Part shown: positions 14,601 to 21,350 of the stretch, piece after piece | Numbering within the stretch: the stretch's first letter is position 1 | How the letters are laid out: every line of letters begins with the position of its first letter | Source of the DNA: an archaeon | Lineage (GTDB): Archaea > Nanobdellota > Nanobdellia > SCGC-AAA011-G17 > GW2011-AR17 | DNA length: 64,000 nucleotides | Direction of reading: 5' to 3' | NCBI GenBank assembly: GCA_018656555.1 | Contig: JABHZQ010000024.1 | Location: 1-64,000 of the forward strand | Position numbers and translations under genes: made by a program | Notes under the pieces: generated by a model | Seen by the model: the letters and a program-made list of their open reading frames with translations, nothing else | What the model was told of the DNA's origin: nothing | The model's database searches: none

Positions 14601-17600
14601 TCAATTGGACAGTAAATTACACTTGGAATAAGTCTTGGATAAGAAATGCAAGAAATGCCGAATTCCAATTAGAAAGTTTAGCAACAAACACAACCTATTA
14701 CTATGAAATAAATGCTTATGGTCAAAATGGAAACTCAACAACTACTGGAAATTTCACACTAGGAAATCTTTCCTCAACACCAACTTTAGAAATATTAAAT
14801 TACACGGAAGATCGTCCAAATAAACAATTAACTATTTGTGCAAATCTAAGCAATATGAGTGATAGCCCAAGAATTAATAGTTCAATTCAATATTGGAATA
14901 CATCCTCGACGACATTCATGGAAACAACATCCACAGAACTAAGTGCAATAGGCACATTCTGTAAAACAATAACTGTTGAGTATGATACAAATAATACCTT
15001 TAGAGCAAAAGGAGTAGGTACAACAACAGGATATAGTGATTCATACAATAATGAATATCTAGCAATACAACCTTTCTTTGCAGGAAGTTATGTTGAAGAT
15101 GACAATGATGATAGAGATAGACAATTTTGCCCTAATGGACCAAATATACTTCCTTGTTATGAACAAAAAGGTTACCTAGAAGGTTCTTTACAAGAAGAGG
15201 ATTGGATCTGGATAGAGTCTAATTTTACTGAATATGGAATACTGAAAGCAAATTGGTGGGATGGTTCAACTTGGACAGAATACAATTTAACTAATGATAC
15301 AGATTCAGATATGCAGTACTTAAAATTAACTGGATTAGATGGAGAGTTCCATACTTTCTACATAACTAACCAAACAGATGATTTAATCTTAAATTGGACT
15401 AAACCAGGAAGAATACATTTGAATAATCAAAATAGAACAGAAGAATACAAGTATGTAGGATTCAATGGTTCAAAAACAGCAATCAATTACTCATTACTTT
15501 ACATGGATGCTATTTATTACAATTCAAGTGCATATCAATGGTGTATGGCTTCTCCAGGTGGAAATTTATATGATTGTATGTCTGTTGAATATTTTGGGGG
15601 AGGAACTGAAAGTGGGTTAACAGAAATAAATGGTGGAACAGCATATGATAGGGGTAGATTATTCAGAGGCGGAATAACAAATGGAGAGATGAACGATACT
15701 GGAGTATTAACACCAGAAAGAAGATCCTTTGATAATACTGGAGAGGGTTATAGATTCTGCTTTGCATACACAGCTTATTGGTGGAACCAATCTATAGTAC
15801 CTGACAATAACATAACTAATTATTATTATAGATACTGGTCTCAAGATGATTGGTGGTCAAACTACTTTGGCTATACTCAATCTAAAAGATTTGATTATAT
15901 AAATTTATTCAGCTGGGCTTACGATGAATTATCATATACAAGAGATTGGACTGAAGTAGATGACACAAGAGTCTCTACAGAAACAGCAGTCCTAAATACA
16001 TTAAATTCAACATTTAATTCACAATATAATCAAAGTTTAGTAGTTGGCTACTTAAATGATTTTGAATTTGATACTGGAGATGACAATATATACAACTTTG
16101 GATTCTACACTGATGGTAGATGGACAAATCAGCAATTTGGAAAATACCAACAAGCATTTGTAATATTCAACCTACCAGACAACACTACTTTGTTAGGGAT
16201 GGACACTGATGGAGATTCATTAAATGATTATGAAGAATTATTTACTTATTATACAAATCCAATGAGTAATGATACTGATGAAGATGGAAGATTAGATGCA
16301 GATGAAATTAATTTAAGTTACGATGCAAATCTCTACACTCTATCAAACACAGCTCCAAATCTAACTGCAATGACATTTAATGCAAGTATTTATTATTCAG
16401 CTACATCAATGGCATTTAATTCAACATACACAGATTATGATGGAGATTCAGCAACAGTATACTTAATTTGGTTTAAGAATGGTGTAAATATATACAATAG
16501 AACATATTCTAATGTTGCTAATGGCACATTAATAGAATCCACATTACAATATCCAAACTTTACTAGGGCTGATCAAATAAACTTAACTCTATATGCAGTA
16601 GATACCTTAAGTGGAACTTCTCCAACAGTAAGAGCAAATATAACAATATCAAATTATCCACCTAGTTTCAATGAAACTTTAGCAAATCAAACAGTAAATT
16701 CAGGACAAGCATTTACTTATGATATTAATTGTAGTGATTCAGATGGAGACAATATAAATTATTATGATAACACCTCATTGTTTAATATTAATGAGACAAC
16801 TGGAATAATAGCTGATACACCTTCACAAACAGAATTTGGTAATAACTCAGTAGAAATTTCCTGTGGAGATGGGACTGAAAACACAACACAAAATATTATC
16901 TATCATATAAATGATAATGAAGATCCAGTTATTACCCTAACAGGACCAGATGTTTTCACAACAGATACAACTCCAACATTTACTCTAACAACTGATGAAG
17001 TTTCAAGTTGTAAGTATAGAAATAGAACATCAAATTTCACTTGGATGGACACATCTGGAGGTACATTACACTATAAAAATCTAAATCTAAACTATGGTCT
17101 GTATGAGTATTCAATAGAGTGTAATGATAGTTCAAGTAATACCGGAAAGAATAAATCAAGATTTTATGTAGCAAAACTAATGCCTACCGAATATTCATTT
17201 AATACAATTGAATTTACAGCAAATGAAACAAATTATAATTATTTAGAAAATGCAAATATAACTATAAACCTTTCAAAAGCAACAAGTAGTTTCTTCCTAT
17301 TAGCTGAGTTTGCTGAAACTCCTGCTGAAGACTTTGAAATAGAAGGACAAACAACAACAGAATATAAATTCTTTAGTATTAACACTGGAAATACAGTAGA
17401 AGGCAATATCAGTGAAGTAACATTAAGATTTGAGTATGATCCAGCAGCTTTAATCGCAGCTGGAATAGCAGAGTCAGAACTTACAGTATTCTATTATAAC
17501 GGAACAACTTGGGCTGAAGAATCTGGAACTGTAAATGAAGCAGAAGATTACATAGAAATAACCATAGCTCACCTAAGTGACTTTGTTATGGGTAAATCAG

Positions 17601-18466
17601 TGCCTACAGCAGCCCCAGTAACAGAAGAAGCAGCAGCTGGTGGCGGAGGAGGAGGAGGCGGATTTAGAGCACCAGCAGAAGTAGAAGAAGAACTAGATGA
17701 AGTGGACGAAATAGAAAATATAGAAATTTCAGTAGATTCAATAACTCTAGATGCAGTAGAAGGCTTTATTTCAGGAGATTCATTTAGAATAACCAATAGA
17801 GGAAACACAGTAGTAGATCTAGAATTAACTGTAACAACAATAAGTGATATTTTACATCTCTCAGATACAGACCTAACTCTAGAACCTGGAGAATCCCAAC
17901 TAATAGAAATAGATGTTATTCCAAAACAAGCAGGTATTTACACCGGTAAAATAAATGTATTCTACAAAAATCAAGTATTACAAATCCCAGTAACAATAAA
18001 CATAAACACAGAAAGAAGTCTTTTTGATATCTCTGTAAATGTACTTGGTGCTTTCAAGAATATAAGGCCTGGTCAAAAAATAACCGCAAGTATGTTCTTA
18101 TTACAAGCAGGATTAGAACAAGAAGAAGATGTAACATTAAATTATATAATTAAGGACTTTGATGGTAACATATACTTAACAGAAAGTGAAACAATAGCAG
18201 TATACCAACAAACATCATTCAATAAACAACTACCTACACAAGATCTACCTCCTGGAGAATATGTTCTTGGTGCAGAAGTCGTCTATGGTGGGGGAATAGC
18301 AACATCAAGTTCACAATTTATTGTTACTGAAACAGAATTAGATAGCTCACAAAAACTACTACTAGGAGTTTTAATTGCAGCAGCTCTTACATTTATATCC
18401 TTAGTTATAATAATAGAAAGATATAAAAAGTTGCGTAGGCCATATATTAAAAAAAGAGGAAGATGA
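2..18466 (+). CDS. Giant secreted/cell-surface multidomain protein, 5' partial (frame open from window start); beta-helix repeats, DUF2341-like, LamG-like, FG-GAP/VCBS-like, Gly-rich, PA14-like, Ig/FN3-like, TSP3/EF-hand-like and PGF-pre-PGF-like segments, C-terminal TM anchor
   Basis: Frame 2 is open from base 2 through the listed ORF to TGA at 18466. Motifs read in the translation: WWDSDWKYRKEIVL, WWNSSWEYRTNL, SWHFNEGTGT, DFDNDGDLDIVYTSD, GGGGGAGRDACSQNCGAGGGGG, DTDGDSLNDYEEL, a PGF-pre-PGF-like tail, and TM LLLGVLIAAALTFISLVIIIERYKK. Confidence 0.9.
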   Translation, partial: QSFIVVGNATLCTTSVNTNTLADNQAAWHATSNAILDCNQSTFTGTTGNNNRAGMQLLYSWDNTTIKNCKFNTYGFGIKVDGDSTSNNASHHKLIGNTLTSNTYGIYHDEGTYYNQFINNTLSSNNYNIYFDDNNDYNQYINNSIKNSNVDGIWFDRSSNNYNNFTGNNISNNGNAGDEYGVQIDSSSNNNNKFFGNYFSGNYDLDVSDFNGGNTYSVTPFDGGNIMGGNKIGGNYWENVQCVDHGMGPGPYYNTSGDGICDGLGYTVTDDGGVVRSYDSYAMNDDTTGCAKITDDSNHNDQSFIVVGNATLCTTSVNTNTLTDNYHAWRGISNAILDCNQSTFTGTTNNNNRFGFRLYQSTDNITIKNCKFNTYGRGIYVDGDSTSNNASHNKLIGNTLTSNTYGIYHEDGTYYNQFINNTLSSNNYNIYFDDNNDYNQYINNSIKNSNIQGIHFDRSSNNYNNFTGNNISNNGNADNEYGVLIDNDNNNNNKFFGNYFSGNYDLEVSDYNGGNSYSVTPFDGGNIMGGNKIGGNYWDHVQCVDHGMGPGPYYNTSGDGICDGLGYTVTDDIGYVQGYDYYAMNDDTTGCAKITDDSYHNDQSFMVVGNATLCTTSVNTNTLADNYHAWRGISNAILDCNQSTFTGTTANSNRFGFRLYQSTDNITIKNCKFNTYGRGIYVDGDSLGNNASHNKLIGNTITSNTYGTYEEFSYYNQYINNTFSSNNYNLYLYEDNYYNKYINNSIKDSTVMGVFLDKDYNKWNNFTGNNISGNGDGDNEYNVRIDNSNNLYNYFTNNYFSAKSDDLYHIYDDNANNYFSVAPYSTRSIINGPKTGGNYWDDYTGVDSDGDGIGQTSYNSGIYLATDSNPLARYDGCMNLSNYYTWGNNITQVGEDFYIQGSINLCYGEYNLTDSENNGAIIINADNIYLDFNGSKILGNTTGTFIYSNKTNLTLFNASIDNFSKAIHFEDANNTLIEYFKIKNNSIYLTNSQIDFSFFEIFTEYVNIEYSALNITKEQNTTNNIRLIQNFTILESNNIDEFNSSAKLTFYNISGVDVPSGFRNGAKCGAKCTNVVTLGGNNYTMNVTGFTNYTITQGNAAPVVNTVENVPSPYYKVTMALRANITDSNGQADIVYANYTVTAQDNTKLLENFNATTDLTFWNSSTFTLNQNSTYNYTLIVKDTDDNFVTETGTLEFLIIPETLSPQIAYTNNPYTTYGSVNFTNGTSIENSSVNVFLDDQMKIKKWWDSDWKYRKEIVLTEESGSNLSDYQVQIDISDLIYNNSGLVASWHFNEGTGTRYIGSSKYQRENYSIGGDPSYVAGVSGTALDFDGNDRLIVAYDSSIGFSQYTISVWMKPDASNTGWRGIFGKKGRNYNFWYNSDDDYVHHRYCDDANYNSGADNTPSGSIIKGEWNFVTLTNDGVNSSTYLNGVLNTTGITTGSLCINSTVLNIARNLDEADSAYFIGALDEMKMHNISLQPEEIKHEFCMGAHNLYLLGDISEATFDSYNCEIKSYNYTHQDLRVVDQSGNELPFYLEGDTNLWVKTDLTANINTSIFVYYGNPSAAPSSNGDDVFLLFDDFNSGTLDETKWNVTVNGNGNVTVNHQQAEIDDGSNTGAKLRSYANVSHGVLESRLKWTDSYELDLDMSYGWNGTIAGRMGMDLQAWESPHGVYNGTTWTNGTKYLSNTYKDLKLISAVGNQTSIYDGEIVQGFNTTVNLDPVPIYFNMGNNLPTLILDYVRVREFASTEPSFTFNTQQNSSTYLTVNGEYNYTLTAPSDGGSYTIKVNTSVSGIYGQNSQVLTVYQIPTVDTVSFFNRGWMKNLTIQANITDDNLDKVNFTITRISDNTKLIDNQAGTNLANAWNSTSTNITDCTEHNYTIFAYDTDNFNTTSTGNITFLCMTVNLNPSSLNLNDSFDITGYTNLTNGTVVTDAAIFVHYDENSYGSSGWWNSSWEYRTNLTVDTGYAPRGNNSVTKMIINFTQLMSDNSITGNFDPNSIRVTDSNGNLVDSEITRWFGVNRTGMLRWKMSTRDTITKETNYSYYLYFDTFTNGVKQPANASLPKEFFICSAADAGNDHYYAYSTYNRSLPSTWTKWDPESSNQKDESTIADFDNDGDLDIVYTSDNANSAYVYSNDGDASWSFTLAQTITSIDGDWNGICEGDFNEDGWLDLVINEDDCVLRYYENDGDGTFTYVSSPGDCGGEARKIACGEIDGDNNVDIVAGAYSNGCLYLIKGDGDGTFTDSGCISDSQGDGDDQHGVWIVDADLDGDMDVYGQSSSSYSDYFENKGDGTFENGVRQTDGGIVDSSPIQNQWGSGTVGDYDHDGSMDIIEGSWTSGTSYMAVYWGDNSLSNIYNNGNPSDKDAVAGMVDYSMFCGGADFLQDIKVWAENNSESPAVILNSSGWYEGSFTAPSAGGPYNVKLNTTYQGIYGENSQTLTVYQAPTIETVAFFNKLENQNLTIQVNITDDNIQNVNFTITKISDNTKIIDNQAGTNISDSWNSTRAKLDGCTDHNYTIFAYDKDNFNATESGNLTLICMTLNVNPSPAQLENTILISGYLNYTNSSMTTGAGVNVFVDGTLQAGLGNGSDGALTVTAAETIINNYTHLTGNETSGNTSIAVGDSSEFAANDEVLIIQMQNASGGNFGVYEFARISSVEATRVNFTKPLNNSYYSGRFNTTYSTVSQIVKVPQYTNVTIDDGATITAKLWDRWSGGIVVFKATDGVNITGSVDAEGKGFRGGEARQAGAGNGTAGESYYGLGIATADPNEAGGGGGAGRDACSQNCGAGGGGGYGTAGTVGIGSGNLQPGDPGANYNIPNLDSLIFGSAGGGGGSGWSGSGCANHRGGHGGGIVFISAQEILVSGNLTVAGKFYGTGWHGGCCDCAASGSGAGGTVYLRSSVMDFSNGIVNASGGNGVNSTAAGYKHEQGGNGGVGRIRLDVTTLSGTTHPGSGYNGTFATTVVNESGYYDYNLSAFSEGGVYTIKVNTTHSGIYSEKTEALTVYQSPSIQTVSFLNRIWGQNITIQVNLTDDNLDKSNFTITRISDNIKVLDNQAGTNLSNSWNSTSTNITDCTEHNYSIYAYDKDNFNATSSGNITFMCIDINFNTTIIAINDSFESYGTVNLTNGTNVANTDVDIYINLTKQSTSTPANWDNLNFTYRLPINLTQPNTFSSGRTQEHILLNLTLAESRLRNESGPSFYCNGTQMPYEGYAINITDGWVTQLQALVEINFSQYDNKSCYLYYDTGYNGTNPTMRRTGWHYVSDGDQGGANPPADLTPANIDCNSNDANGEWTVYPCTGSTSDTYTVNEWCYFKGQVTGTQTFWRQSDDASYLIIDGTTVTSGPCCGATTGTYTTATGRFYNMETDWTEGGGGEYVYLAHAGSNSNDIDTECYPYYGDEWTIDITNSSEESKGNPAQTNATGQYSHTLTSPSSTGEYPVKFNTTYSGIYGERTVSSTVKARPSVTLTSPINANYSVILESIKFNCTVTDTDGDLSNITLYHDLSGTWASDGTASVTGSSNSTVFTRDVRDYIGYKFTDSRYTWNCKATDEFNLDSQASTNVTFGSWNVGNYSDTLLNVSSGYLGLDDSDSIQELNSTWFNLSGNGLLLHMNEASGTIIDSSGNGNDGSDSGGINYSAEGKLNTAIGFDGDNDYINIGDITDFDDLSELTLSAWFYLEGNSSTSTPGGIIDKFDVSGDERNILFTETGGNLRISVGETGGVGDYCYVITPLKLNRWYHGAATFDSGDCSLYLDGALTGSASAPEGETTTGSNSAPLRIGSSNDFAGSGSGYFNGSIDEVAVWTRTLSANEITELYNRQKGTYLSRGNYTSRVFDAGRPAMWKNMTWDENAPYYEELPDNQEVETATGGVNMTGNVLLMHFNNDSTYGENNTNAFDFSGNKINGTLGNLSQNTIPSWTSSGKLFGALDFDGEDYVSFGDSLDSTTTGEDKKFSYSVWIKPESPLSTCFIIGKVADSSCSESQRQYFLRLSSSGVLDFLWYGALDASSYRGVKGTTYITDLSKWHHVVVNYDGSIDTNDGLDRVEIYLDGVEESKELWLSSGSLLGIQDSTAHLGIGKALDPSGSACGGTNFFNGTIDEVAIWNRTLSEEEILNIYKRGALRLNFSARSCDDTICDTELLVPFGSNVSYTNISLLNNTQYFQYQLNYQADGTDFSPEISMDSVVVAYEPINNPPNVTNVTLTSTSSLNYSNGTLITAWAIQDPEGDTETDNETRWWVDGILNTTFTNNSRIEAANITKGEVWNFSVRIYDGGYWSDWSENISLTTVNAPPSISLNDPTDGEKLYRNTSPTLNISISDADSDSVDVTFLNSTLNNTICDLDNVNSTVTCTWSGLTANQVYSWLANATDGEDTVVSPVWNFTPNDEPGVNNMRADFINTSSVLFKWQNQADMQWVSLRVGSEIMEIRSITSVEDNWTVNNIYPNQDYTFEWQVGDSLLAMSDYHNFTIKTIGWNAELANYSYRRLFTVNSSEIASDQDNFAVNISLTEDGFQYYDSANWVWYPSFGRLNYTNKNDIRFVDYYDSKYLQFNVSYWNVPGEGCLYQQTGPNETAYSGDFIEVYKANDSDWDTQTTPSPTGTFLYNYTIPTGAKTSSKYRIYDGGWGWDLTLPSSCYGGDKLQFKSVADYNIPAVDTYCWNQSSDEWAKFRNNGNVSAYIYETMMTWQYDCQAYISVIPEHYDDETQTNIAGLDGDYDVKFWMYYGNTGDVNNETYFNQSGTEQDSYSFGAEIEQVLGAPTISNVNITKGRTTTGTNISWAIDQSVDNRVRYATNLWMLDSVWTYKIRNNSETFEHLYGDQNNTILLIPHASQYVETLNVTCSNSTFSPNYTINTTANPVSIVFNDINIAEYFNWTVNYTWNKSWIRNARNAEFQLESLATNTTYYYEINAYGQNGNSTTTGNFTLGNLSSTPTLEILNYTEDRPNKQLTICANLSNMSDSPRINSSIQYWNTSSTTFMETTSTELSAIGTFCKTITVEYDTNNTFRAKGVGTTTGYSDSYNNEYLAIQPFFAGSYVEDDNDDRDRQFCPNGPNILPCYEQKGYLEGSLQEEDWIWIESNFTEYGILKANWWDGSTWTEYNLTNDTDSDMQYLKLTGLDGEFHTFYITNQTDDLILNWTKPGRIHLNNQNRTEEYKYVGFNGSKTAINYSLLYMDAIYYNSSAYQWCMASPGGNLYDCMSVEYFGGGTESGLTEINGGTAYDRGRLFRGGITNGEMNDTGVLTPERRSFDNTGEGYRFCFAYTAYWWNQSIVPDNNITNYYYRYWSQDDWWSNYFGYTQSKRFDYINLFSWAYDELSYTRDWTEVDDTRVSTETAVLNTLNSTFNSQYNQSLVVGYLNDFEFDTGDDNIYNFGFYTDGRWTNQQFGKYQQAFVIFNLPDNTTLLGMDTDGDSLNDYEELFTYYTNPMSNDTDEDGRLDADEINLSYDANLYTLSNTAPNLTAMTFNASIYYSATSMAFNSTYTDYDGDSATVYLIWFKNGVNIYNRTYSNVANGTLIESTLQYPNFTRADQINLTLYAVDTLSGTSPTVRANITISNYPPSFNETLANQTVNSGQAFTYDINCSDSDGDNINYYDNTSLFNINETTGIIADTPSQTEFGNNSVEISCGDGTENTTQNIIYHINDNEDPVITLTGPDVFTTDTTPTFTLTTDEVSSCKYRNRTSNFTWMDTSGGTLHYKNLNLNYGLYEYSIECNDSSSNTGKNKSRFYVAKLMPTEYSFNTIEFTANETNYNYLENANITINLSKATSSFFLLAEFAETPAEDFEIEGQTTTEYKFFSINTGNTVEGNISEVTLRFEYDPAALIAAGIAESELTVFYYNGTTWAEESGTVNEAEDYIEITIAHLSDFVMGKSVPTAAPVTEEAAAGGGGGGGGFRAPAEVEEELDEVDEIENIEISVDSITLDAVEGFISGDSFRITNRGNTVVDLELTVTTISDILHLSDTDLTLEPGESQLIEIDVIPKQAGIYTGKINVFYKNQVLQIPVTININTERSLFDISVNVLGAFKNIRPGQKITASMFLLQAGLEQEEDVTLNYIIKDFDGNIYLTESETIAVYQQTSFNKQLPTQDLPPGEYVLGAEVVYGGGIATSSSQFIVTETELDSSQKLLLGVLIAAALTFISLVIIIERYKKLRRPYIKKRGR
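5411..5710 (+). repeat. Ig/FN3-like ~100-aa repeat, copy 1 (VYQIPTVDTVSFFNR...ITDDNLDKVNFTITRISDNTK...DNQAGTN...)
   Basis: Strong similarity at DNA and protein level to 7325-7627 and 9011-9310. Confidence 0.8.
7325..7627 (+). repeat. Ig/FN3-like repeat, copy 2
   Basis: VYQAPTIETVAFFNK...ITDDNIQNVNFTITKISDNTKIIDNQAGTN... Confidence 0.8.
9011..9310 (+). repeat. Ig/FN3-like repeat, copy 3
   Basis: VYQSPSIQTVSFLNR...LTDDNLDKSNFTITRISDNIKVLDNQAGTN... Confidence 0.8.
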
Positions 18467-19647
18467 AAAAAAGACTAATAATACCCATAATAATAGGTAT
18501 AATTATTGTAGCTTTAGTAGCCTATTTTCTTTCAAATGGAGATGAAACCTTTACAGTTGATAATCTTTTAATCAAATCTGCAATAAAAGAAAGTGAAAGA
18601 ACCACACAAGTAGTAACTGTCACAAGCATAATTGGTTCAGAATACACATTAAACTTACAAGGCTTAGAGGGGGTGGCAGGACTTGATCAATACGCTTTTG
18701 CACTAAGTCAAGGAGATACAAAAGAACTAACTCTAACCTTTGATGCTTCAGCTTATGGTCCAGGAATATATATTGGGTACTTAGAAATAACAACAGAAAC
18801 ACAAACAGAGACAATACCTATAATCTTAGAAGTGCATTCAAGAGATGTTTTCTTTGCAACTAACCTAGAAATATCTTCACACTACAAAGAAATTGCACCT
18901 GGAGATTCATTCTCACCTTCAATAAGAGTCTATAACCTAAAAGATACAGAACAACACACACTAGAGATGAATTATATAATTAAGGACTTAGATTCCAATT
19001 CTATCTATTCTGAAGTAGAAAACCTAATTATTGGAACAGATTCAACAGTTAGTAAAATTATATACCTTCCAGAAGAACTTCCAGAAGAAGATTATGTTTT
19101 TATTGTAACAACAGAATCGGACACATCTTATTCCACTTCTACCTATTATTTCACCGTAACAAAAGAAGCAAAACAATTCTTCTCAGGTATTGAATCATTT
19201 ACATTTATCTTTGCAACTGCAATTGTAATCTTATTATTTGCAATAGTTGTTCTAATGTTTCACACCCTAAAAGACAGAAATGAGCTATTTAGGCAATTAG
19301 ATCAATTACAAAGAGCACAATTAAGTGGAACAATCAGAAAAATAGAGAAAAAAGAAAAAACTATTTTATCAAAAGCAAAAACAAAGAAAACCAAAGAAAA
19401 AATACTAAAAGAATACAAAACCTTAATTAAAAAAGAGAAAGGTATAATCAAAAGAAAACAGAAAAAACAAAAAGAAGAGTTTAAGAAATTAGGTTCAAAA
19501 GATGATATGAAGAAAAAATTATCTCAATGGAAAAACCAAGGATTTAATCTCAATATCTTCAAAAAAGTAAAAAAGAATAAAAATTCAAAGAAAGACAAAT
19601 TAAAGAAGTGGAAAAAACAAGGGTATGATACTTCAATACTTAAATAG
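18463..19647 (+). CDS. Membrane protein with two extracytoplasmic beta domains, TM and Lys-rich cytoplasmic tail; paralogous to the C-terminus of the giant protein
   Basis: 4-bp ATGA overlap with the giant gene; N-terminal hydrophobic segment; TM FTFIFATAIVILLFAIVVLMF; LEMNYIIKDLDSNSIY vs LNYIIKDFDGNIYL in the giant protein. Confidence 0.8.
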   Translation: MKKRLIIPIIIGIIIVALVAYFLSNGDETFTVDNLLIKSAIKESERTTQVVTVTSIIGSEYTLNLQGLEGVAGLDQYAFALSQGDTKELTLTFDASAYGPGIYIGYLEITTETQTETIPIILEVHSRDVFFATNLEISSHYKEIAPGDSFSPSIRVYNLKDTEQHTLEMNYIIKDLDSNSIYSEVENLIIGTDSTVSKIIYLPEELPEEDYVFIVTTESDTSYSTSTYYFTVTKEAKQFFSGIESFTFIFATAIVILLFAIVVLMFHTLKDRNELFRQLDQLQRAQLSGTIRKIEKKEKTILSKAKTKKTKEKILKEYKTLIKKEKGIIKRKQKKQKEEFKKLGSKDDMKKKLSQWKNQGFNLNIFKKVKKNKNSKKDKLKKWKKQGYDTSILK

Positions 19648-19682
19648 AAACATTTAAAAGAATAAAAGGGGTATATCTAAGC

Positions 19683-21350
19683 ATGGCGAAAAAGAAAAAG
19701 AGAAAAAGTGCGCCTAAAAAGAAAACTGATATTTCTAAAAAAGAATTCCAAGCTTTTGCAAGGGGAGTAGATAGATTAAAAGAATTAGAAAAAGAATTAA
19801 AATCCCTAGATACAAGAGGTTTCTATAAAGATGAACAATACATTAGATCAAGATTAAAATCTGTTTCAGAGATTCCAAATATAGAAAAAGCAGTTAAAAA
19901 ACTAAAACTAAAAATAAAACATAAGTATAAACCAAGAAGAAAGAAAACAAGTAGAACTTCAAGAGATATACACAAACTTACCGAAGAACTACCTAAAATT
20001 AAGAGAAAAATAAGTTCTATTACAAGTATAAAAGATGATGTTCCTAAAATTGAAAAAGAATTAAAAATCCTTTCAAGAAAATTTGATGCTATTAAAGATA
20101 AAAGTAAATTAAAGATAGATTCTGGTGTTGGGATTGTAGTAGACAACGATTTTAACTATTTCCTAAATACAATAAAATCAACGCTTTCTGAAAGAATTAA
20201 TGAAAAAGAAGCTGAATTGCATGAAAGATTAGAGATTGAGCTAAATTCCAAAGAAAAGAAAAGTAAAGAGAGATATATGAAATTACTAGCTGAATATAAT
20301 AGAAAAAGAAAGGCTTATGAATCAAAATTAAAGAGACAATATCTAGCAAAAGTTAAAAGTAGACTACAATCAGAAGTAGATGAAAGGTTTAATGATCTAT
20401 TAAAAAGAAGGCTTGATGAAAAGAAAGTAGTCTTATCTAGAAGTTATAAGAAAAAATTAAAATCACAAAACAATGGGTTGTTGGATAGGCATAAATCTAA
20501 GATTACTAAATCATTAAAAAATGAATTAGCTAGTAAAATTAGAAAATTACATCTTGAAGAGCAAAAAGCTAAAGCAAAGTTAAAACAAAGGGCAGATGAG
20601 GTCACTAGAAAGAGAAAAAATCTAGCCCAAGAAAAGGAAAAGATTAGAAAAAGGTATGAAAGAGAGTTAAAATCAAAATTATCTAAACTATCAAAGAAAG
20701 AAAAAGAAATCTTCTCAAATATGACTGCTAGAACTAAAGCAAAGTTCTCAAATAAAACTACTAAATCTAAGGAAAAGTTCTCAAATATGACTGCTAGAGC
20801 TAAAGCAAAATTATCAAAGATGAATTTAAATGCTAAAATTAAGTTTGAGAAACAGAAAAAAGAATTAGAACTTTTGAAGAAAAAAACAATACAGGATATA
20901 GAGAAAAGTATTAATGCAGCATATTCTAGACTAGCAAAACATGAGAGAAAAGTTAAAGAAGATGAAATTATGATCCAAATGGAAGAAGAAACTCTGTCTG
21001 GAGAAGAAGTAAATCTAAAGAAAAAAGAGACTAATTGGTTAAAAAATGATAAGTTAAGGATGAATAAAGCCAAATCTAGGCTAACAAAAGCTCTTAATTT
21101 CAAATTACAATATGAAGTATCTAAAAAAGATAAAGAAGTTCATGATCTTAAAGAAAAAATAATCAAAGAGTACAATAAGAGATTAGAAGATGAAATAAAG
21201 AAAAAAGAGAAAACAATTAGAGACAAACTAAAGAAAGAGTATGAGATGATACTAAAGAATAAAATATCTCAACACGAAGCAGATTTAAAACAGAAAAAAC
21301 TAGCTTTAGAAGCACAAATCCAACAAAGATTAAAGAAAATTCTAAATTAA
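19683..21350 (+). CDS. Lys/Glu-rich coiled-coil protein
   Basis: Long heptad-like K/E-rich sequence with internal repeats (FSNMTARTKAKFSNKTTKSKEKFSNMTARAKAK). Confidence 0.75.
   Translation: MAKKKKRKSAPKKKTDISKKEFQAFARGVDRLKELEKELKSLDTRGFYKDEQYIRSRLKSVSEIPNIEKAVKKLKLKIKHKYKPRRKKTSRTSRDIHKLTEELPKIKRKISSITSIKDDVPKIEKELKILSRKFDAIKDKSKLKIDSGVGIVVDNDFNYFLNTIKSTLSERINEKEAELHERLEIELNSKEKKSKERYMKLLAEYNRKRKAYESKLKRQYLAKVKSRLQSEVDERFNDLLKRRLDEKKVVLSRSYKKKLKSQNNGLLDRHKSKITKSLKNELASKIRKLHLEEQKAKAKLKQRADEVTRKRKNLAQEKEKIRKRYERELKSKLSKLSKKEKEIFSNMTARTKAKFSNKTTKSKEKFSNMTARAKAKLSKMNLNAKIKFEKQKKELELLKKKTIQDIEKSINAAYSRLAKHERKVKEDEIMIQMEEETLSGEEVNLKKKETNWLKNDKLRMNKAKSRLTKALNFKLQYEVSKKDKEVHDLKEKIIKEYNKRLEDEIKKKEKTIRDKLKKEYEMILKNKISQHEADLKQKKLALEAQIQQRLKKILN

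Noticed and set aside
20444-21103. 219-aa minus-strand ORF opposite the coiled-coil gene
   Set aside because: Phe/Leu/Ser-rich antisense of Lys/Glu codons, a typical artefact of A-rich coiled-coil genes.
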